A stretch of 64,000 nt of DNA from the NCBI GenBank assembly GCA_036008465.1, contig DASYNP010000095.1:104706-168705 (forward strand). The letters are read 5' to 3'. The notes beneath the pieces are model-generated. The model was not told the DNA's origin. It made no database searches and saw nothing but the letters and a program-made list of their open reading frames with translations. The first letter of the stretch is position 1. Every line of letters begins with the position of its first letter. The position numbers were made by a program, and so were the translations under genes. Below, one piece after another: positions 34,828 through 43,744 of this stretch. The DNA is from DASPSM01 sp036008465 (lineage in GTDB: Bacteria; Planctomycetota; Planctomycetia; Planctomycetales; Planctomycetaceae).

Positions 34828-35487
34828 ATGCGTCAGTGCGGCAAGGTTCTGATCTGTCTTTTCCTTCTGGGAGGTAGCCTGCGCGCGGCGGAGTACAAGG
34901 GCGCGATTTTCAAAGGGGTCAAGAACCACAAGCTGGCTTTTGAAGTGAATGGGCAGGAGGTGATTCTGGGCTCTGGGAGCTTGTCGTTCAAATCGTTCGA
35001 CGCGGACGGCAAGCCGATGACGGGCTTTACGCAAAACGTGCGGGTATTAGTGCCGGGGAATGTCGTTGATCTTGTCGCCGGCAAGAGGGCGGCCTCTCAG
35101 ACCGTCGAAGACGTGCTGGAGGTGCGGCTCGTCAAGGGGCAGATTGCCGAGCCCGGCATCACGCCGAAATGGCCCGATCTTTCGGAGCCGCGCCCGAAAC
35201 GCGGACGAGGCGGTCAGGACAAGAACAAGACGACCTACAAGGCGGCCACCATCAAGGGCGTCGACAAGAAGAACGTCGTGCTGGAAGTCGACGGCAAGGA
35301 GATCACGGTCGTCCGCGGCAGAGGCATGAAGTTCGTCGACGCGGACGGCAAACAGATGAAAGGCAAGGGAGTCGGCAAGCAGGTCCTCAAGGAGGGGAAC
35401 CAGGTCGACGTGACGACCTCCAAGGGCGGCGAGACCGAGACGATCCGCGAAGTCCACCAGATCCATGGGAGCGGAGACGACAAGTAG
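34828..35487 (+). CDS. Secreted protein made of a duplicated beta-rich domain
   Basis: The protein has 219 residues from ATG 34828, with signal peptide QCGKVLICLFLLGGSLRAA. The mature part is two copies of a domain of about 65 residues: YKGAIFKGVKNHKLAFEVNG...FDADGKPM and YKAATIKGVDKKNVVLEVDG...VDADGKQM, joined by a Pro/Arg/Lys linker (RPKRGRGGQDKNK). Each copy ends in a VxLVPGNVVDL or VLKEGNQVDV element. The fold is probably a small beta barrel. The function is unknown. The upstream spacer is hairpin-rich and may regulate it. Confidence 0.78.
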   Translation: MRQCGKVLICLFLLGGSLRAAEYKGAIFKGVKNHKLAFEVNGQEVILGSGSLSFKSFDADGKPMTGFTQNVRVLVPGNVVDLVAGKRAASQTVEDVLEVRLVKGQIAEPGITPKWPDLSEPRPKRGRGGQDKNKTTYKAATIKGVDKKNVVLEVDGKEITVVRGRGMKFVDADGKQMKGKGVGKQVLKEGNQVDVTTSKGGETETIREVHQIHGSGDDK

Positions 35488-35757
35488 CCAGCTCGTTTGC
35501 TCCTGGCTCAGCGCAGATTGTGGGGTTTACAGGCCGCGAAGCTGACGCGGGAACACCAGCCGACGGCCGTCTGTGAGCGGCAAAGACGGCGACGCCAGCC
35601 ACCGGACCGAAAAGCAAGGTTTCCCGAGCGACCGACACGGCTATGGACTGCAATTGGTCGCGCCGGGCAGTGGGTTGGCGGTGATTCCGAGCTCAAGTCG
35701 AGTGCCAGCGCCTTCGCCAGGAACGACTCCCGTCCGCTTTGCTCCGTGTGATGAACC

Positions 35758-36219
35758 TTATGGACGAATGCTCAAGTAAACGGAGTAGTAGTAGGCTGAG
35801 CCGGTGAGAATCAAAAAGAGGATAATCAACAGCAACCTTGGGATGGAGATCGTGATTTTTTCAATCACTTCCTCGTTCAGCACGAACTGCGATAGCACCC
35901 CAAACAACAAACAAAGGAGCGCGGGTGCATTCGGGTTCGTCCAGGCGTCTGTGGGGGAGGTGGCTTTGTAGCCTTCAATTTCCAAAGCAATGACCATCCC
36001 TGCAAAGCTGAGATGAAGGCAGAAAGCCCTAAAAAATGCCTCGTAGCAAAGGGCTAGGATGAAGCCGTGCGCATAGCGTACCAATGCCCAGCGCTGGTCA
36101 TTTTGCGGTGGAGGTAGACTTGTCTTAACCAGAGCGGCATATCGCTTGTACCTGACGCTTAGCATGGCTGCGAGGATCGACAGGCCGATGAGAACATAGG
36201 CAATGAAAAGTTTCATCAA
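35758..36219 (-). CDS. Four-helix integral membrane protein
   Basis: The 153-residue protein has hydrophobic segments at about 3-22 (LFIAYVLIGLSILAAMLSV), 50-78, 96-112 (LLCLLFGVLSQFVL) and 125-150 (ISIPRLLLIILFLILTG). There are no conserved residues I can tie to a family. It follows the 36238 gene on the same strand with an 18-base gap, so the two are likely co-transcribed. G+C is lower than in flanking housekeeping genes, suggesting acquired DNA. Confidence 0.75.
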   Translation of the reverse strand: MMKLFIAYVLIGLSILAAMLSVRYKRYAALVKTSLPPPQNDQRWALVRYAHGFILALCYEAFFRAFCLHLSFAGMVIALEIEGYKATSPTDAWTNPNAPALLCLLFGVLSQFVLNEEVIEKITISIPRLLLIILFLILTGSAYYYSVYLSIRP

Positions 36220-36237
36220 GCACCCTCTAAGCCGTAA

Positions 36238-36921
36238 TCAGTACGGTTGAGCGTGGTATTGCTTGCGAATCGTATCCCAGAGCCGTCTCGTCGCAGGGGT
36301 CACAGCCGTTGCAAATCCGCCCGGCACGGCATATGGAATGTAATACTTAGGACCAGGCACCTCCCCTTCAACGGTCAGCGTCACGCTTCCGAGTTTCCCG
36401 TTCTGCAGCAACTCGGTAACGGCCTCAGTCTTGTCCGTCAAAACTTCGTCGGGCACAAAGAAGAGCCTCCCGCCCTCGACAACCGTGGGGATGAAGCCAT
36501 CCAAAGCACCGAACGCGCGGATCACATAATACTCAAGGAAATGGCGTGGTTCTGGTCTGCCGACGTGCTGCAGTCCGAGACGAGCGACGACATCCACCGC
36601 CGCCAAAAAAAGTTGATAGGCTGGGGTGGTAGTCAGTTGTCGCATAATGTTGGGCAAGCCTCCCTCGCCCATGGGTCCCGGAAGCTGCTCGTCTGTGGTC
36701 CATCGGTGGGGTTCGCGTTTTCGAACCTGGTCGAGAAACTCCTCCCAATCCACGATCCCTAAGGTGCCTTCGACTGGCTGCTCATTCTGAACCTCCCAGA
36801 GTAACGCCAGATGGTCCTCGTCATTCCTGACCATCTTAAAGGACTTCTGCACTGGCGCACGGGGAGCTTGCCTTCCCGGTGATGCGGTGACATCGAACGT
36901 CATTAGTGCGACGGTAATCAT
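36238..36921 (-). CDS. Hypothetical soluble protein
   Basis: The protein has 227 residues from ATG 36921, preceded by GAGGGGA. The open frame continues upstream into ispG but without a good start. The sequence is alpha/beta with FKMVRNDEDHLALLWEVQNE, VDWEEFLDQVRKREPHRW and a C-terminal segment KYYIPYAVPGGFATAV. No family is recognised. It is followed closely by the four-helix membrane protein gene, so the two may form one unit, perhaps a small accessory cassette. Confidence 0.7.
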   Translation of the reverse strand: MITVALMTFDVTASPGRQAPRAPVQKSFKMVRNDEDHLALLWEVQNEQPVEGTLGIVDWEEFLDQVRKREPHRWTTDEQLPGPMGEGGLPNIMRQLTTTPAYQLFLAAVDVVARLGLQHVGRPEPRHFLEYYVIRAFGALDGFIPTVVEGGRLFFVPDEVLTDKTEAVTELLQNGKLGSVTLTVEGEVPGPKYYIPYAVPGGFATAVTPATRRLWDTIRKQYHAQPY

Positions 36922-36994
36922 TGCGTCCCCTCGGTCCGAGATTAGTGCGTAAGTCCACTTCCCGAACCTGACACATCCGACGTGCGCGTACGGA

Positions 36995-38152
36995 TTACGT
37001 CCGAGCCGGCTCCGCTCGTTCCGCAATCAGCGCATCGAGTTCCGCCTTGAGGCGGGGCAGGATCTCGTCGTACGGGTAGGCACCGAGCTCTTTTTCGCCC
37101 TTTTTCAGATTCACGAAGTTCGGGGCGCACCACAGGCCCAGGTCGGCATCGTCGGTTTCGCCGGGCCCGTTTACCCGGCAGCCCATCACGGCGATGGTGA
37201 TCGCGTAGTCCTTGGCGTAAGCCGTCAGTTCCTTCACCTGGGCGGCCAGGTCGACGAAGGCCTCGTTCTCGACGCGTGAACAGCTTGGGCAACTGATGAT
37301 GTTGAGCGATTTGAGGCCGAAATCGACCACGCTCCGCACGCGGCCATCCGCGATGTCGGCCAGAATCTGCCGGCCGGCGGCGATCTCTTCCTGCTTGCGG
37401 TCGTTCGGGACCGTGAGCGAGACGCGGATGGTGTCCCCGATGCCCCGACTGATGAGTTGCTCAAAGGCGATCCGCGTCTTGATGATCCCATCCGGCGGCA
37501 TGCCAGCTTCCGTCACGCCCAGGTGCAGCGGCACATCGGGCCGGGCCTCGGCAAAGCGACGGTTGACCTCGATCACCTTTGCGGGGTCGGAATCTTTGAG
37601 GGAGACGCAGTACCGCGTGAAGCCGATCGAGTCGAGAAACTCGCAGTGGTCCAGAGCGCTGGCCAGCATTGGGCCGATGGAGTCGGCCGGATCAAACTGT
37701 TCTTTCTTGTCCGGATCGACCGAGCCGCAGTTGACCCCCACGCGAATCGCGCAGTCGTGTTCGGCCGCGATCCCGGCGATGTACCGGACCTTTTCCTGCC
37801 ACGGCTTCTGCCGTTCGTGGTGGTAGAGATGGCCCGGGTTATAGCGCAGCTTGGCGACGAACGGCCCGACCATCTCGGCCAGGCGATAGTTTTCCTGCAG
37901 GTCGACGGCCAGGTTGGCCTGGGTGCGGTCGTTGATCTGGGCGAGGGCCTCGGCTTCTTTCTTGCTGTCGACGGCCACCCGCACGACATCCGCCCCAGCG
38001 TCGGTGAGGGCATTGATCTGCCGGGTGGTTGCCTCGATGTCGGTGGTCTTGGTCGCCGTCATGCTCTGAACGGCGATCGGCCGACCGGCGCCGATTTCAA
38101 TCGTGCCGATGCGGACGATCCGCGTTGGATTGCGTTTCAAGTCGACAGTCAT
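36995..38152 (-). CDS. ispG: 4-hydroxy-3-methylbut-2-enyl-diphosphate synthase (flavodoxin), IspG
   Basis: The 385-residue protein is the short bacterial form. It has a TIM-barrel domain starting RIGTIEIGAGRPIAVQSMT, with VRVAVDSKKEAEA and IRVGVNCGSVD, and a C-terminal iron-sulfur domain with ISCPSCSR (two Cys), MGCRVNGPGE (third Cys) and a conserved Glu. It converts methylerythritol cyclodiphosphate to HMBPP in the MEP route to isoprenoids. The catalytic and cluster residues visible are intact. It is divergent from the TPR lipoprotein across a 490-bp spacer. Confidence 0.96.
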   Translation of the reverse strand: MTVDLKRNPTRIVRIGTIEIGAGRPIAVQSMTATKTTDIEATTRQINALTDAGADVVRVAVDSKKEAEALAQINDRTQANLAVDLQENYRLAEMVGPFVAKLRYNPGHLYHHERQKPWQEKVRYIAGIAAEHDCAIRVGVNCGSVDPDKKEQFDPADSIGPMLASALDHCEFLDSIGFTRYCVSLKDSDPAKVIEVNRRFAEARPDVPLHLGVTEAGMPPDGIIKTRIAFEQLISRGIGDTIRVSLTVPNDRKQEEIAAGRQILADIADGRVRSVVDFGLKSLNIISCPSCSRVENEAFVDLAAQVKELTAYAKDYAITIAVMGCRVNGPGETDDADLGLWCAPNFVNLKKGEKELGAYPYDEILPRLKAELDALIAERAEPART

Positions 38153-38645
38153 AGACCAAACTCCGGCCGGCGCTCGTGGGCCACGCAGTCAGGGGCGTGG
38201 CGTACTTCTCGGGCTGCCACCTGGCAACGTTCAGCAATGGCCACCTGATTGTAAGAGACCGCCCGCCGACCGCCAATTCCTTCGCCCGCAAAGGCCAGCC
38301 CCGCGTGACCGATTTCCTCCCCACGACTCGGGATCCGACAGTTCCCTTAGGGTTTGCCACAAGGATTGCGATCCCCCGGAGTCGCGCCCGCCGGGTGCCC
38401 GTTCCGACATTGACACACTAAGTCATGCCAAGTAAAAGTCTTCCGCTTTTCATGAGTTTTCGTTCCGGCGACGTACGGCGGGCAGAGTCTGCCGCCCGTT
38501 TTGCCGCGAACAGACATTTGCGGGCTCTCACCTCCGCCCGACATCGCGATTCGGCCCAAATTCACGTCGCTTCAATTCCAGTCGTAAAATCCAGACACAA
38601 CCCATCGCGGTAAAAAAATCGACCCTGCTCGATCAAGGACCTACC
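38153..38645. other. Divergent promoter region between ispG and the TPR gene
   Basis: No credible gene is visible on either strand. I see no clear promoter or repeat, although promoters for both flanking genes must be here. Confidence 0.5.
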
Positions 38646-40061
38646 ATGCGCCGACTCGCGCTTCTTGCCATCTTGTTGGGGCTGTGCGGATGTGGCTCAC
38701 GCGGCGGACATCCGGCGGGTGAGCAGGCGGCCGACGATCTCCCCACCGGCAACATTACTCGGGCAGAACCGGCGAAGGCTTCCGCCGTCCCCGCGACAAA
38801 GCCAAGTGGCGCGTCGTATCTGGTGCCGCGTGATGCTTCCTACGCCCTGCTGTCTGCGGAGGATAAATCCGCTCTCCAAGAAGCCGAGAAGCAGATTCGC
38901 GAAGGCCAGCTCGGCAGCGCCGCTCAGATCTTGAGCAATTTGATCGCGCGGAATCCCAGGAATTCGCTGGCCTTCGTCCTCCGCGGCGAGGCGAATGTCC
39001 TCAGGCACAATGATGCCGACGCGGCAGCCGACTTCAGCATGGCCGTCGAGCTGGATCCGCAAAACGCGGAGCGACTCTCGGCTCGGGGCTTCTTCCGCTT
39101 GTCCTCGGGCAACACTATCGAGGCGTTGTCTGACTTCAACCTGGCGATCAAACTCGATCCCACCAACGCCCGCGCCCGCAACAATCGGGGCATGGCCCTC
39201 CTCGCGTCCGGGGAGATCAAAGAGTCGATCGACGATTTTAAGGTGTGCCTGAACCTCGATCCGAATTTCATCGCGGCCTACGTCAATCGCAGCTTCGCCT
39301 TCGCCAAACTCGACCGGCGGAAGGAGGCCCTGGCCGATCTGGACAAGGCACTCGAACTCGATCCGAAAGCGGCCGGCGTCTACGACACCCGTGGCGCAGT
39401 GTGGCTGCAGGCGCAGGAGTACGAAAAAGCGGTCGCGGACTTCACGCGGGCAATCGGGCTCGATGCCAGCAATCCCAGCTATTACGCCCGGCGACGGACC
39501 GCTCTGACCCAACTCAAGCGGTTCGACGAGGCCCAGGCGGACGCGATCAAAATCGAACACCTGATGCGCCTTGCGTCGCTCAACCAGGCCGTCTTTCGGG
39601 ATCGCAGTTCGCCGCAGCCTTACATCGACCGCGGCAATTACTTCCTGCGGGAGAATCAGCTCGACGAAGCGCTGGCCAATTTCAATCGGGCCCTGGAGCT
39701 GAATCCCAAGAGCGTCGAATCGCTGACGCAGCGCGCGCGAGTCCGCCTACGACGAGCCGAGCCCCAAAAGGCAATCGAGGATGCCACGCTCGCGCTAGCG
39801 ATCGAGCGCCGCGAGGACACGTTCGGCGTCCGCGGAGACGCTTATCGAAAGCTCGAGCAATACGACAAGGCGCTCGCCGATTACGATGCCGCGCAGCGGA
39901 TTGACCAGGACGTGGCGGACACCTGGACGCTCTACGCCCAGTCGCTCAAGCAGGCCGGCCGAGATCAGGATGCCGCCGAGGCGCTGCGCCGCGCGGCCGA
40001 TCTCAAGGCGCTCAATGCGCCGACCCGAGTCGCCGCCGCGTCGAGCAAACCGCGAACTTAG
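38646..40061 (+). CDS. TPR-repeat lipoprotein
   Basis: The 471-residue protein starts with a type II signal peptide (LALLAILLGLCGC), mature Cys at about residue 17. A short Pro/Ala/Lys linker is followed by about ten TPR motifs from residue 75 on, for example PRNSLAFVLRGEANVLRHND, ADFSMAVELDPQNAERLSARG and ALADYDAAQRIDQD. TPR solenoids act as scaffolds for protein complexes. Location is the outer or inner membrane surface. A REP-like repeat follows the gene. No partner gene is adjacent. Confidence 0.9.
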   Translation: MRRLALLAILLGLCGCGSRGGHPAGEQAADDLPTGNITRAEPAKASAVPATKPSGASYLVPRDASYALLSAEDKSALQEAEKQIREGQLGSAAQILSNLIARNPRNSLAFVLRGEANVLRHNDADAAADFSMAVELDPQNAERLSARGFFRLSSGNTIEALSDFNLAIKLDPTNARARNNRGMALLASGEIKESIDDFKVCLNLDPNFIAAYVNRSFAFAKLDRRKEALADLDKALELDPKAAGVYDTRGAVWLQAQEYEKAVADFTRAIGLDASNPSYYARRRTALTQLKRFDEAQADAIKIEHLMRLASLNQAVFRDRSSPQPYIDRGNYFLRENQLDEALANFNRALELNPKSVESLTQRARVRLRRAEPQKAIEDATLALAIERREDTFGVRGDAYRKLEQYDKALADYDAAQRIDQDVADTWTLYAQSLKQAGRDQDAAEALRRAADLKALNAPTRVAAASSKPRT

Positions 40062-40070
40062 ACGCGCGTG

Positions 40071-40155
40071 GGCGAGCGGCCGGTGTCAGCCGGCCGGTTC
40101 TTGAATCTGCGAACACTGCCTCAAAGAACCGGCGGGCTTACACCCGCCGCTCGCC
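40071..40155. repeat. REP-like inverted repeat between the TPR gene and fabI
   Basis: The 32-base arms (40071-40102; 40124-40155) are inverses with few mismatches: GGCGAGCGGCCGGTGTCAGC and on. Similar sequence occurs at 3725 and 24290. It may also end the TPR transcript. Confidence 0.75.
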
Positions 40156-40261
40156 GGGTTTGCCTGTCCGCGTTTTCCGTCGGCTGATAGAGTATCGACG
40201 TCCGACATGTTCCCGTTTGTCGATTTGAGCCGCGATTCGCGCGCCCTCTCAGGAGCCTCCG

Positions 40262-41074
40262 ATGGGTCTGTTCACCGGTAAGAAAGGGCTGATCTTCGGG
40301 ATTGCCAACGACCACTCCATCGCCTGGGCCATCACCGAGAAGCTTCACGCCGAGGGGGCCGAGATGGGCTTCACGCACCTTCCGGACAAGGATCCGGAGC
40401 GTCCGCGGATGGAGCGCCGGGTCCGCAAGCTGGTCGAGCCGCTGGGCGCCAAACTGATCCTGCCCTGCGACGTGACGAAGGACGAGGATCTCGACCGGAT
40501 CTTTGCCGCAGCCAAAGAGCAGTTTGGCCCGCTCGATTTTGTGCTGCACTCGGTCGCCTATGCGCCGCTCGAAGACCTGCAGGGCCCTACGTACAACGTC
40601 AGTCGTGACGGGTTCAAGTTGGCGATGGAAATCAGCGTCTACAGTCTGCTCACCGTCGCGCGTCGCGCTCGGGAGGCGCTCAAGCCGGGCGGCAGCCTCC
40701 TGACCCTGACCTATTTAGGAGGCGAAACCGTCATTCCCGGCTACAACGTGATGGGGATCTGCAAGGCGGCCCTCGAAAGCTCGGCCAGATACCTCGCCAA
40801 CGAACTGGGGTCAAGCGGCATCCGGGTCAACGCGCTCTCTGCCGGTCCGCTCAAAACGCTCAGCTCGTCGGCCGTTGGCGAGTTCGACCAAATGCTCAAG
40901 CTCTACACGTCGTTTTCGCCTTTGCGCCGCAACATCACGCCCGAAGAGGTGGCCAACGCCGGGATGTATCTGTTGAGCGATCTGGCCGGCGGAATCACCG
41001 GCGAGACGCTGCACGTCGATGCCGGCTACCACATCATGGGAGCTCCGCCGGCTGAGATGCACGGCAAGCTGTGA
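40262..41074 (+). CDS. fabI: Enoyl-[acyl-carrier-protein] reductase FabI
   Basis: The 270-residue protein has the divergent Rossmann motif of FabI (KKGLIFGIANDHSIAWAI) and HSVAYAP. The active site reads TLTYLGGE...PGYNVMGICKAALE, giving the Tyr-x6-Tyr-(x)6-Lys arrangement typical of FabI. It reduces the enoyl-ACP double bond in the last step of each fatty-acid elongation cycle, with NADH expected. The adjacent Nudix gene starts on the last codon of fabI, so the two are translationally coupled. A good Shine-Dalgarno (AGGAG) precedes the start. Confidence 0.96.
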   Translation: MGLFTGKKGLIFGIANDHSIAWAITEKLHAEGAEMGFTHLPDKDPERPRMERRVRKLVEPLGAKLILPCDVTKDEDLDRIFAAAKEQFGPLDFVLHSVAYAPLEDLQGPTYNVSRDGFKLAMEISVYSLLTVARRAREALKPGGSLLTLTYLGGETVIPGYNVMGICKAALESSARYLANELGSSGIRVNALSAGPLKTLSSSAVGEFDQMLKLYTSFSPLRRNITPEEVANAGMYLLSDLAGGITGETLHVDAGYHIMGAPPAEMHGKL

Positions 41075-41487
41075 ATCCGACCGACGAGCCGCGCGAGCGC
41101 GTGGCAATTGCCGTCGTCGAGCACCAGGGTTGCTATCTCGTGGGCACGCGCCGCTCCGATCAACCGCTCGCGGGCCGTTCGGAGTTCCCGGGCGGACGGT
41201 GTCTGCTCGACGAAGAAGGATCGGCGTGTGCCATCCGCGAATGCCGCGAGGAAACGGGACTGGCGGTCACAGCCGTCCGCAGGCTGTGCGACGTGCGCCA
41301 CACCTACGCCCACGGGGCGATCGAGTTGGAGTTCTGGCTGTGCCGGCTCGGAGAGGGCGAAAGTCCAGAGCGCGCTGGGGGCGGTTTTGTCTGGGTGCCG
41401 TCAGAGTCGTTAAAGTCGCACGACTTTCCCGAGGCGAATCGAACGGTCCTCGAAATTCTGGGCGCTGGACCCCAATCTGCGAGCTAG
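41071..41487 (+). CDS. Nudix hydrolase
   Basis: The protein has 138 residues from GTG 41071, overlapping the TGA of fabI. The Nudix box is complete: GG-RCLLDEEGSACAIREC-REETGL, matching Gx5Ex7REUxEExGU. The N-terminal VAIAVVEHQGCYLVGTR and a short C-terminal segment resemble MutT/8-oxo-dGTP diphosphatase-like members. It probably hydrolyses a nucleotide diphosphate. The coupling with fabI has no obvious metabolic logic. Confidence 0.92.
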   Translation: MNPTDEPRERVAIAVVEHQGCYLVGTRRSDQPLAGRSEFPGGRCLLDEEGSACAIRECREETGLAVTAVRRLCDVRHTYAHGAIELEFWLCRLGEGESPERAGGGFVWVPSESLKSHDFPEANRTVLEILGAGPQSAS

Positions 41488-41564
41488 ATTTTCCCATCGC
41501 CTCGCGAGGTTCTGTTTGTCAGCTTGGGTCGGGGATCAGAGCCCTCCTCCCGTCGGATCGCACC

Positions 41565-41729
41565 ATGCTTACGAACCTGATGGTCACCGTCCGCAGCTAC
41601 TACGCGTTTTATACGCGGTTCTTCTCCGATCAGTGGTACGGCTTGAACCCGGTCAAGTACGGCGTCCTCTTGATCGGTGTGGGCGTCTTCGGCTGGCTCT
41701 TGATGAAGTCGGGCAACAAACGCGTGTGA
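41565..41729 (+). CDS. 54-residue single-helix membrane protein
   Basis: The ATG at 41565 opens a frame of 54 codons with one hydrophobic helix (YGVLLIGVGVFGWLLM, about 32-47) and a basic end (KSGNKRV); the aromatic-rich N-terminus is RSYYAFYTRFFSDQWYG. Positive charges after the helix suggest N-out topology. It lies between the Nudix and acetyltransferase genes. The family is unknown, and the ribosome binding site is weak. Confidence 0.6.
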   Translation: MLTNLMVTVRSYYAFYTRFFSDQWYGLNPVKYGVLLIGVGVFGWLLMKSGNKRV

Positions 41730-41781
41730 GCGAAGGTGCCGGCCGACGATTCGAGCCGATCGACGATCCGAGCAAGAACTG

Positions 41782-42285
41782 CTACGCGACCCCAAACGCC
41801 GCCGGGTACCGAACCTTCCCGGATACGCCGTCGAGTGCGCCTTCCGCCAGTTCCAGCGCCATGAAAGAAGGCTTCCCCGAGAACGCCGAATCGAGGCGCG
41901 CGGCGAGTTCGGACGAGAAGCCGAATCGCCGATAGAACTCGGGATGGCCCAAGACGACGATGATCCGGTGACCCTGTTTTTGGCAAGCATCGAGTCCGTG
42001 CTGGGTCAGCCGCGTGCCGATTCCTCGTCGCTGGTAATCGGGCAATACCGCCAGCGGTGCAAGAGCCAACGCCGGGACTGTCACTGACTCGCCAACGATC
42101 AGCAGCTCGCTGAACAGCAGGTGGCCGACGATTTGCCCGTCGATGTCGGCGACAAACGAATTTCGCACGACACCTTCACCCCGCAGGGCATCAACGAGTG
42201 ACGCCTCGTCGTCGCGGCTGAAAGCCAGGCGAATCACCTCGTGCACGCCCCCGTAATCGGCAACGGTCTCGGCGCGAATCTGCAA
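41782..42285 (-). CDS. GNAT-family N-acetyltransferase
   Basis: The protein has 167 residues from TTG 42285, where the family pattern begins (LQIRAETVADYGGVHEVIRLAF); the open frame runs on upstream through the tRNA gene, so an earlier start is excluded. The acetyl-CoA signature is LAPLAVLPDYQRRGIGTRL (QRRGIG). A segment HPEFYRRFGFSS fits the YhbS-like group. The substrate is unknown. It is the last clearly chromosomal protein gene before the tRNA and the integrated element. Confidence 0.88.
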   Translation of the reverse strand: MQIRAETVADYGGVHEVIRLAFSRDDEASLVDALRGEGVVRNSFVADIDGQIVGHLLFSELLIVGESVTVPALALAPLAVLPDYQRRGIGTRLTQHGLDACQKQGHRIIVVLGHPEFYRRFGFSSELAARLDSAFSGKPSFMALELAEGALDGVSGKVRYPAAFGVA

Positions 42286-42317
42286 AGTGACGCCTAACGA
42301 CTTACCCGTCAAAAAAG

Positions 42318-42388
42318 TTACCCGACTAGGATTCGAACCTAGACTAACAGGACCAAAACCTGTTGTGCTACCATTACACCATCGGGTA
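42318..42388 (-). tRNA. tRNA-Gln (anticodon UUG)
   Basis: Read on the minus strand it folds completely: acceptor TACCCGA/TCGGGTA, D-arm GTGT/GCAC, anticodon stem ACAGG/CCTGT with loop TTTTGGT (anticodon TTG), T-arm CTAGG/CCTAG with loop TTCGAAT, discriminator A. CCA is not encoded. It is 71 nt long. The 5' end faces the integrase gene. Confidence 0.95.
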
Positions 42389-42524
42389 TTTGCCGGGTTT
42401 TTTCGCATGTCTCGATTTGCTTGACACCCGATTTGACACCCAGTAACCTCAAAGCCATCGAAAGCACCCGCACAGTTGACGCTGCCGGGTGCCGGCATCA
42501 CCGGCCTTTTCGAGGGGTGACGCG

Positions 42525-43700
42525 ATGGCTGATCTTACTCACGCGAAACGAAAGAGCAAGACGGACAGGGACTTCCCGCTGTGGCTGCATCCGAGCGGGC
42601 GTTGGTGCCGCAAAATCCGCGGCCAGTTCCACTATTTCGGCCGCGACCAGCAAGCCGCAATCGACGAATGGCTGCGCGTCAAAGATGACCTGTTGGCTGG
42701 CCGGCCACGCCCGCCGAAGGGCGGCGGCCTCACGGTTGCGGATCTGTGCAATCGGTTCCTGACGGTCAAGCGACACCTGCTTGACACCCGCGAGCTGTCG
42801 CCGCGGACATGGCAAAGTTACTTCCAATCCTGCGCCAAGCTGGTTGCCGCGCTCGGCAAAAGCCGATTCGTCGAGGGGCTGACGGCGGCCGATTTCGAGG
42901 CGCTCCGTGCAACGCTATCCGAAGGCCGTGGCCCGGTCACGCTCCGGGGCGACGTGCTGACGATCCGGATGGTTTTTAAGTACGGATACGACAATGGGCT
43001 GATCAACAACCCGATTCGTTACGGCCAAGGGTTCAAGATCCCGCCGAAAGCAGTGCTGCGACGGGCTCGACAGGCGGCAGGGCCGCGGATGTTCCAGGCC
43101 GCCGAATTGCGGAAGATCGTTGCCAAGGCCGAACAGCCGTTGCGTGCGATGGTGCTTTTGGGGATCAACTGCGCGTTCGGGGCGACGGACGTTTCGAGCC
43201 TACCGGACTCGGCCCTCGATCTGGCCGGCGGTTGGGTCACATTCCCGCGTCCGAAAACCGCAATCGAACGGCGCTGTCCCTTGTGGCCGGAGACGATTGC
43301 CGCGCTTCGCGAAGCGATGTCGGACCGGAAGGAACCCAAGGCCGTCGATGATGCCGCGCTCGTTTTCCTGACTCGATGTCGACAGCGGTGGGTGCGACTG
43401 GGGGCGAAGGGATCGGTCATCGATGCCGTTGCGTGCGAATTCGCCAAGGTGCTCAAAGAGTTGGGCATCAAACGGCCGCGTCTGGGCTTCTACGCTTTGC
43501 GCCATACCTTTCGGACGATCGCCGACGAAGTAAGAGACGATCCGGCCGTCGATCGCATCATGGGCCACACGGATGGAAGCATGGCGGACGCGTACCGCGA
43601 GACGATCAGCGACGCGCGGCTCAAGGCTGTCGTCAACACCGTTCGCATGTCCGTGTTCCCGAAGCGAAAGAAGCAGAATCGCCGAAGAGCGCGCGGCTAG
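42525..43700 (+). CDS. Tyrosine recombinase/integrase (planctomycete type)
   Basis: The protein has 391 residues from ATG 42525, with AGGGG upstream. An N-terminal SAM-like/DNA-binding part (about 60-170) is followed by the catalytic domain. The second half has LRHTFRT (His-x-x-Arg), MGHTDGS (second His) and Tyr in MADAYRET. Where Arg I is normally found (about GLRxxE) the sequence reads CAFGATDVSSL, so the first catalytic Arg is not in its usual place. The PRPKTAIERRCPLWPET strand holds the Lys. It should integrate or excise the element at the tRNA-Gln locus. Confidence 0.9.
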   Translation: MADLTHAKRKSKTDRDFPLWLHPSGRWCRKIRGQFHYFGRDQQAAIDEWLRVKDDLLAGRPRPPKGGGLTVADLCNRFLTVKRHLLDTRELSPRTWQSYFQSCAKLVAALGKSRFVEGLTAADFEALRATLSEGRGPVTLRGDVLTIRMVFKYGYDNGLINNPIRYGQGFKIPPKAVLRRARQAAGPRMFQAAELRKIVAKAEQPLRAMVLLGINCAFGATDVSSLPDSALDLAGGWVTFPRPKTAIERRCPLWPETIAALREAMSDRKEPKAVDDAALVFLTRCRQRWVRLGAKGSVIDAVACEFAKVLKELGIKRPRLGFYALRHTFRTIADEVRDDPAVDRIMGHTDGSMADAYRETISDARLKAVVNTVRMSVFPKRKKQNRRRARG

Positions 43701-43744
43701 GCCGGGGGTAGTGGGGTACTTTGAAATACCGCTAGAATGACGGC

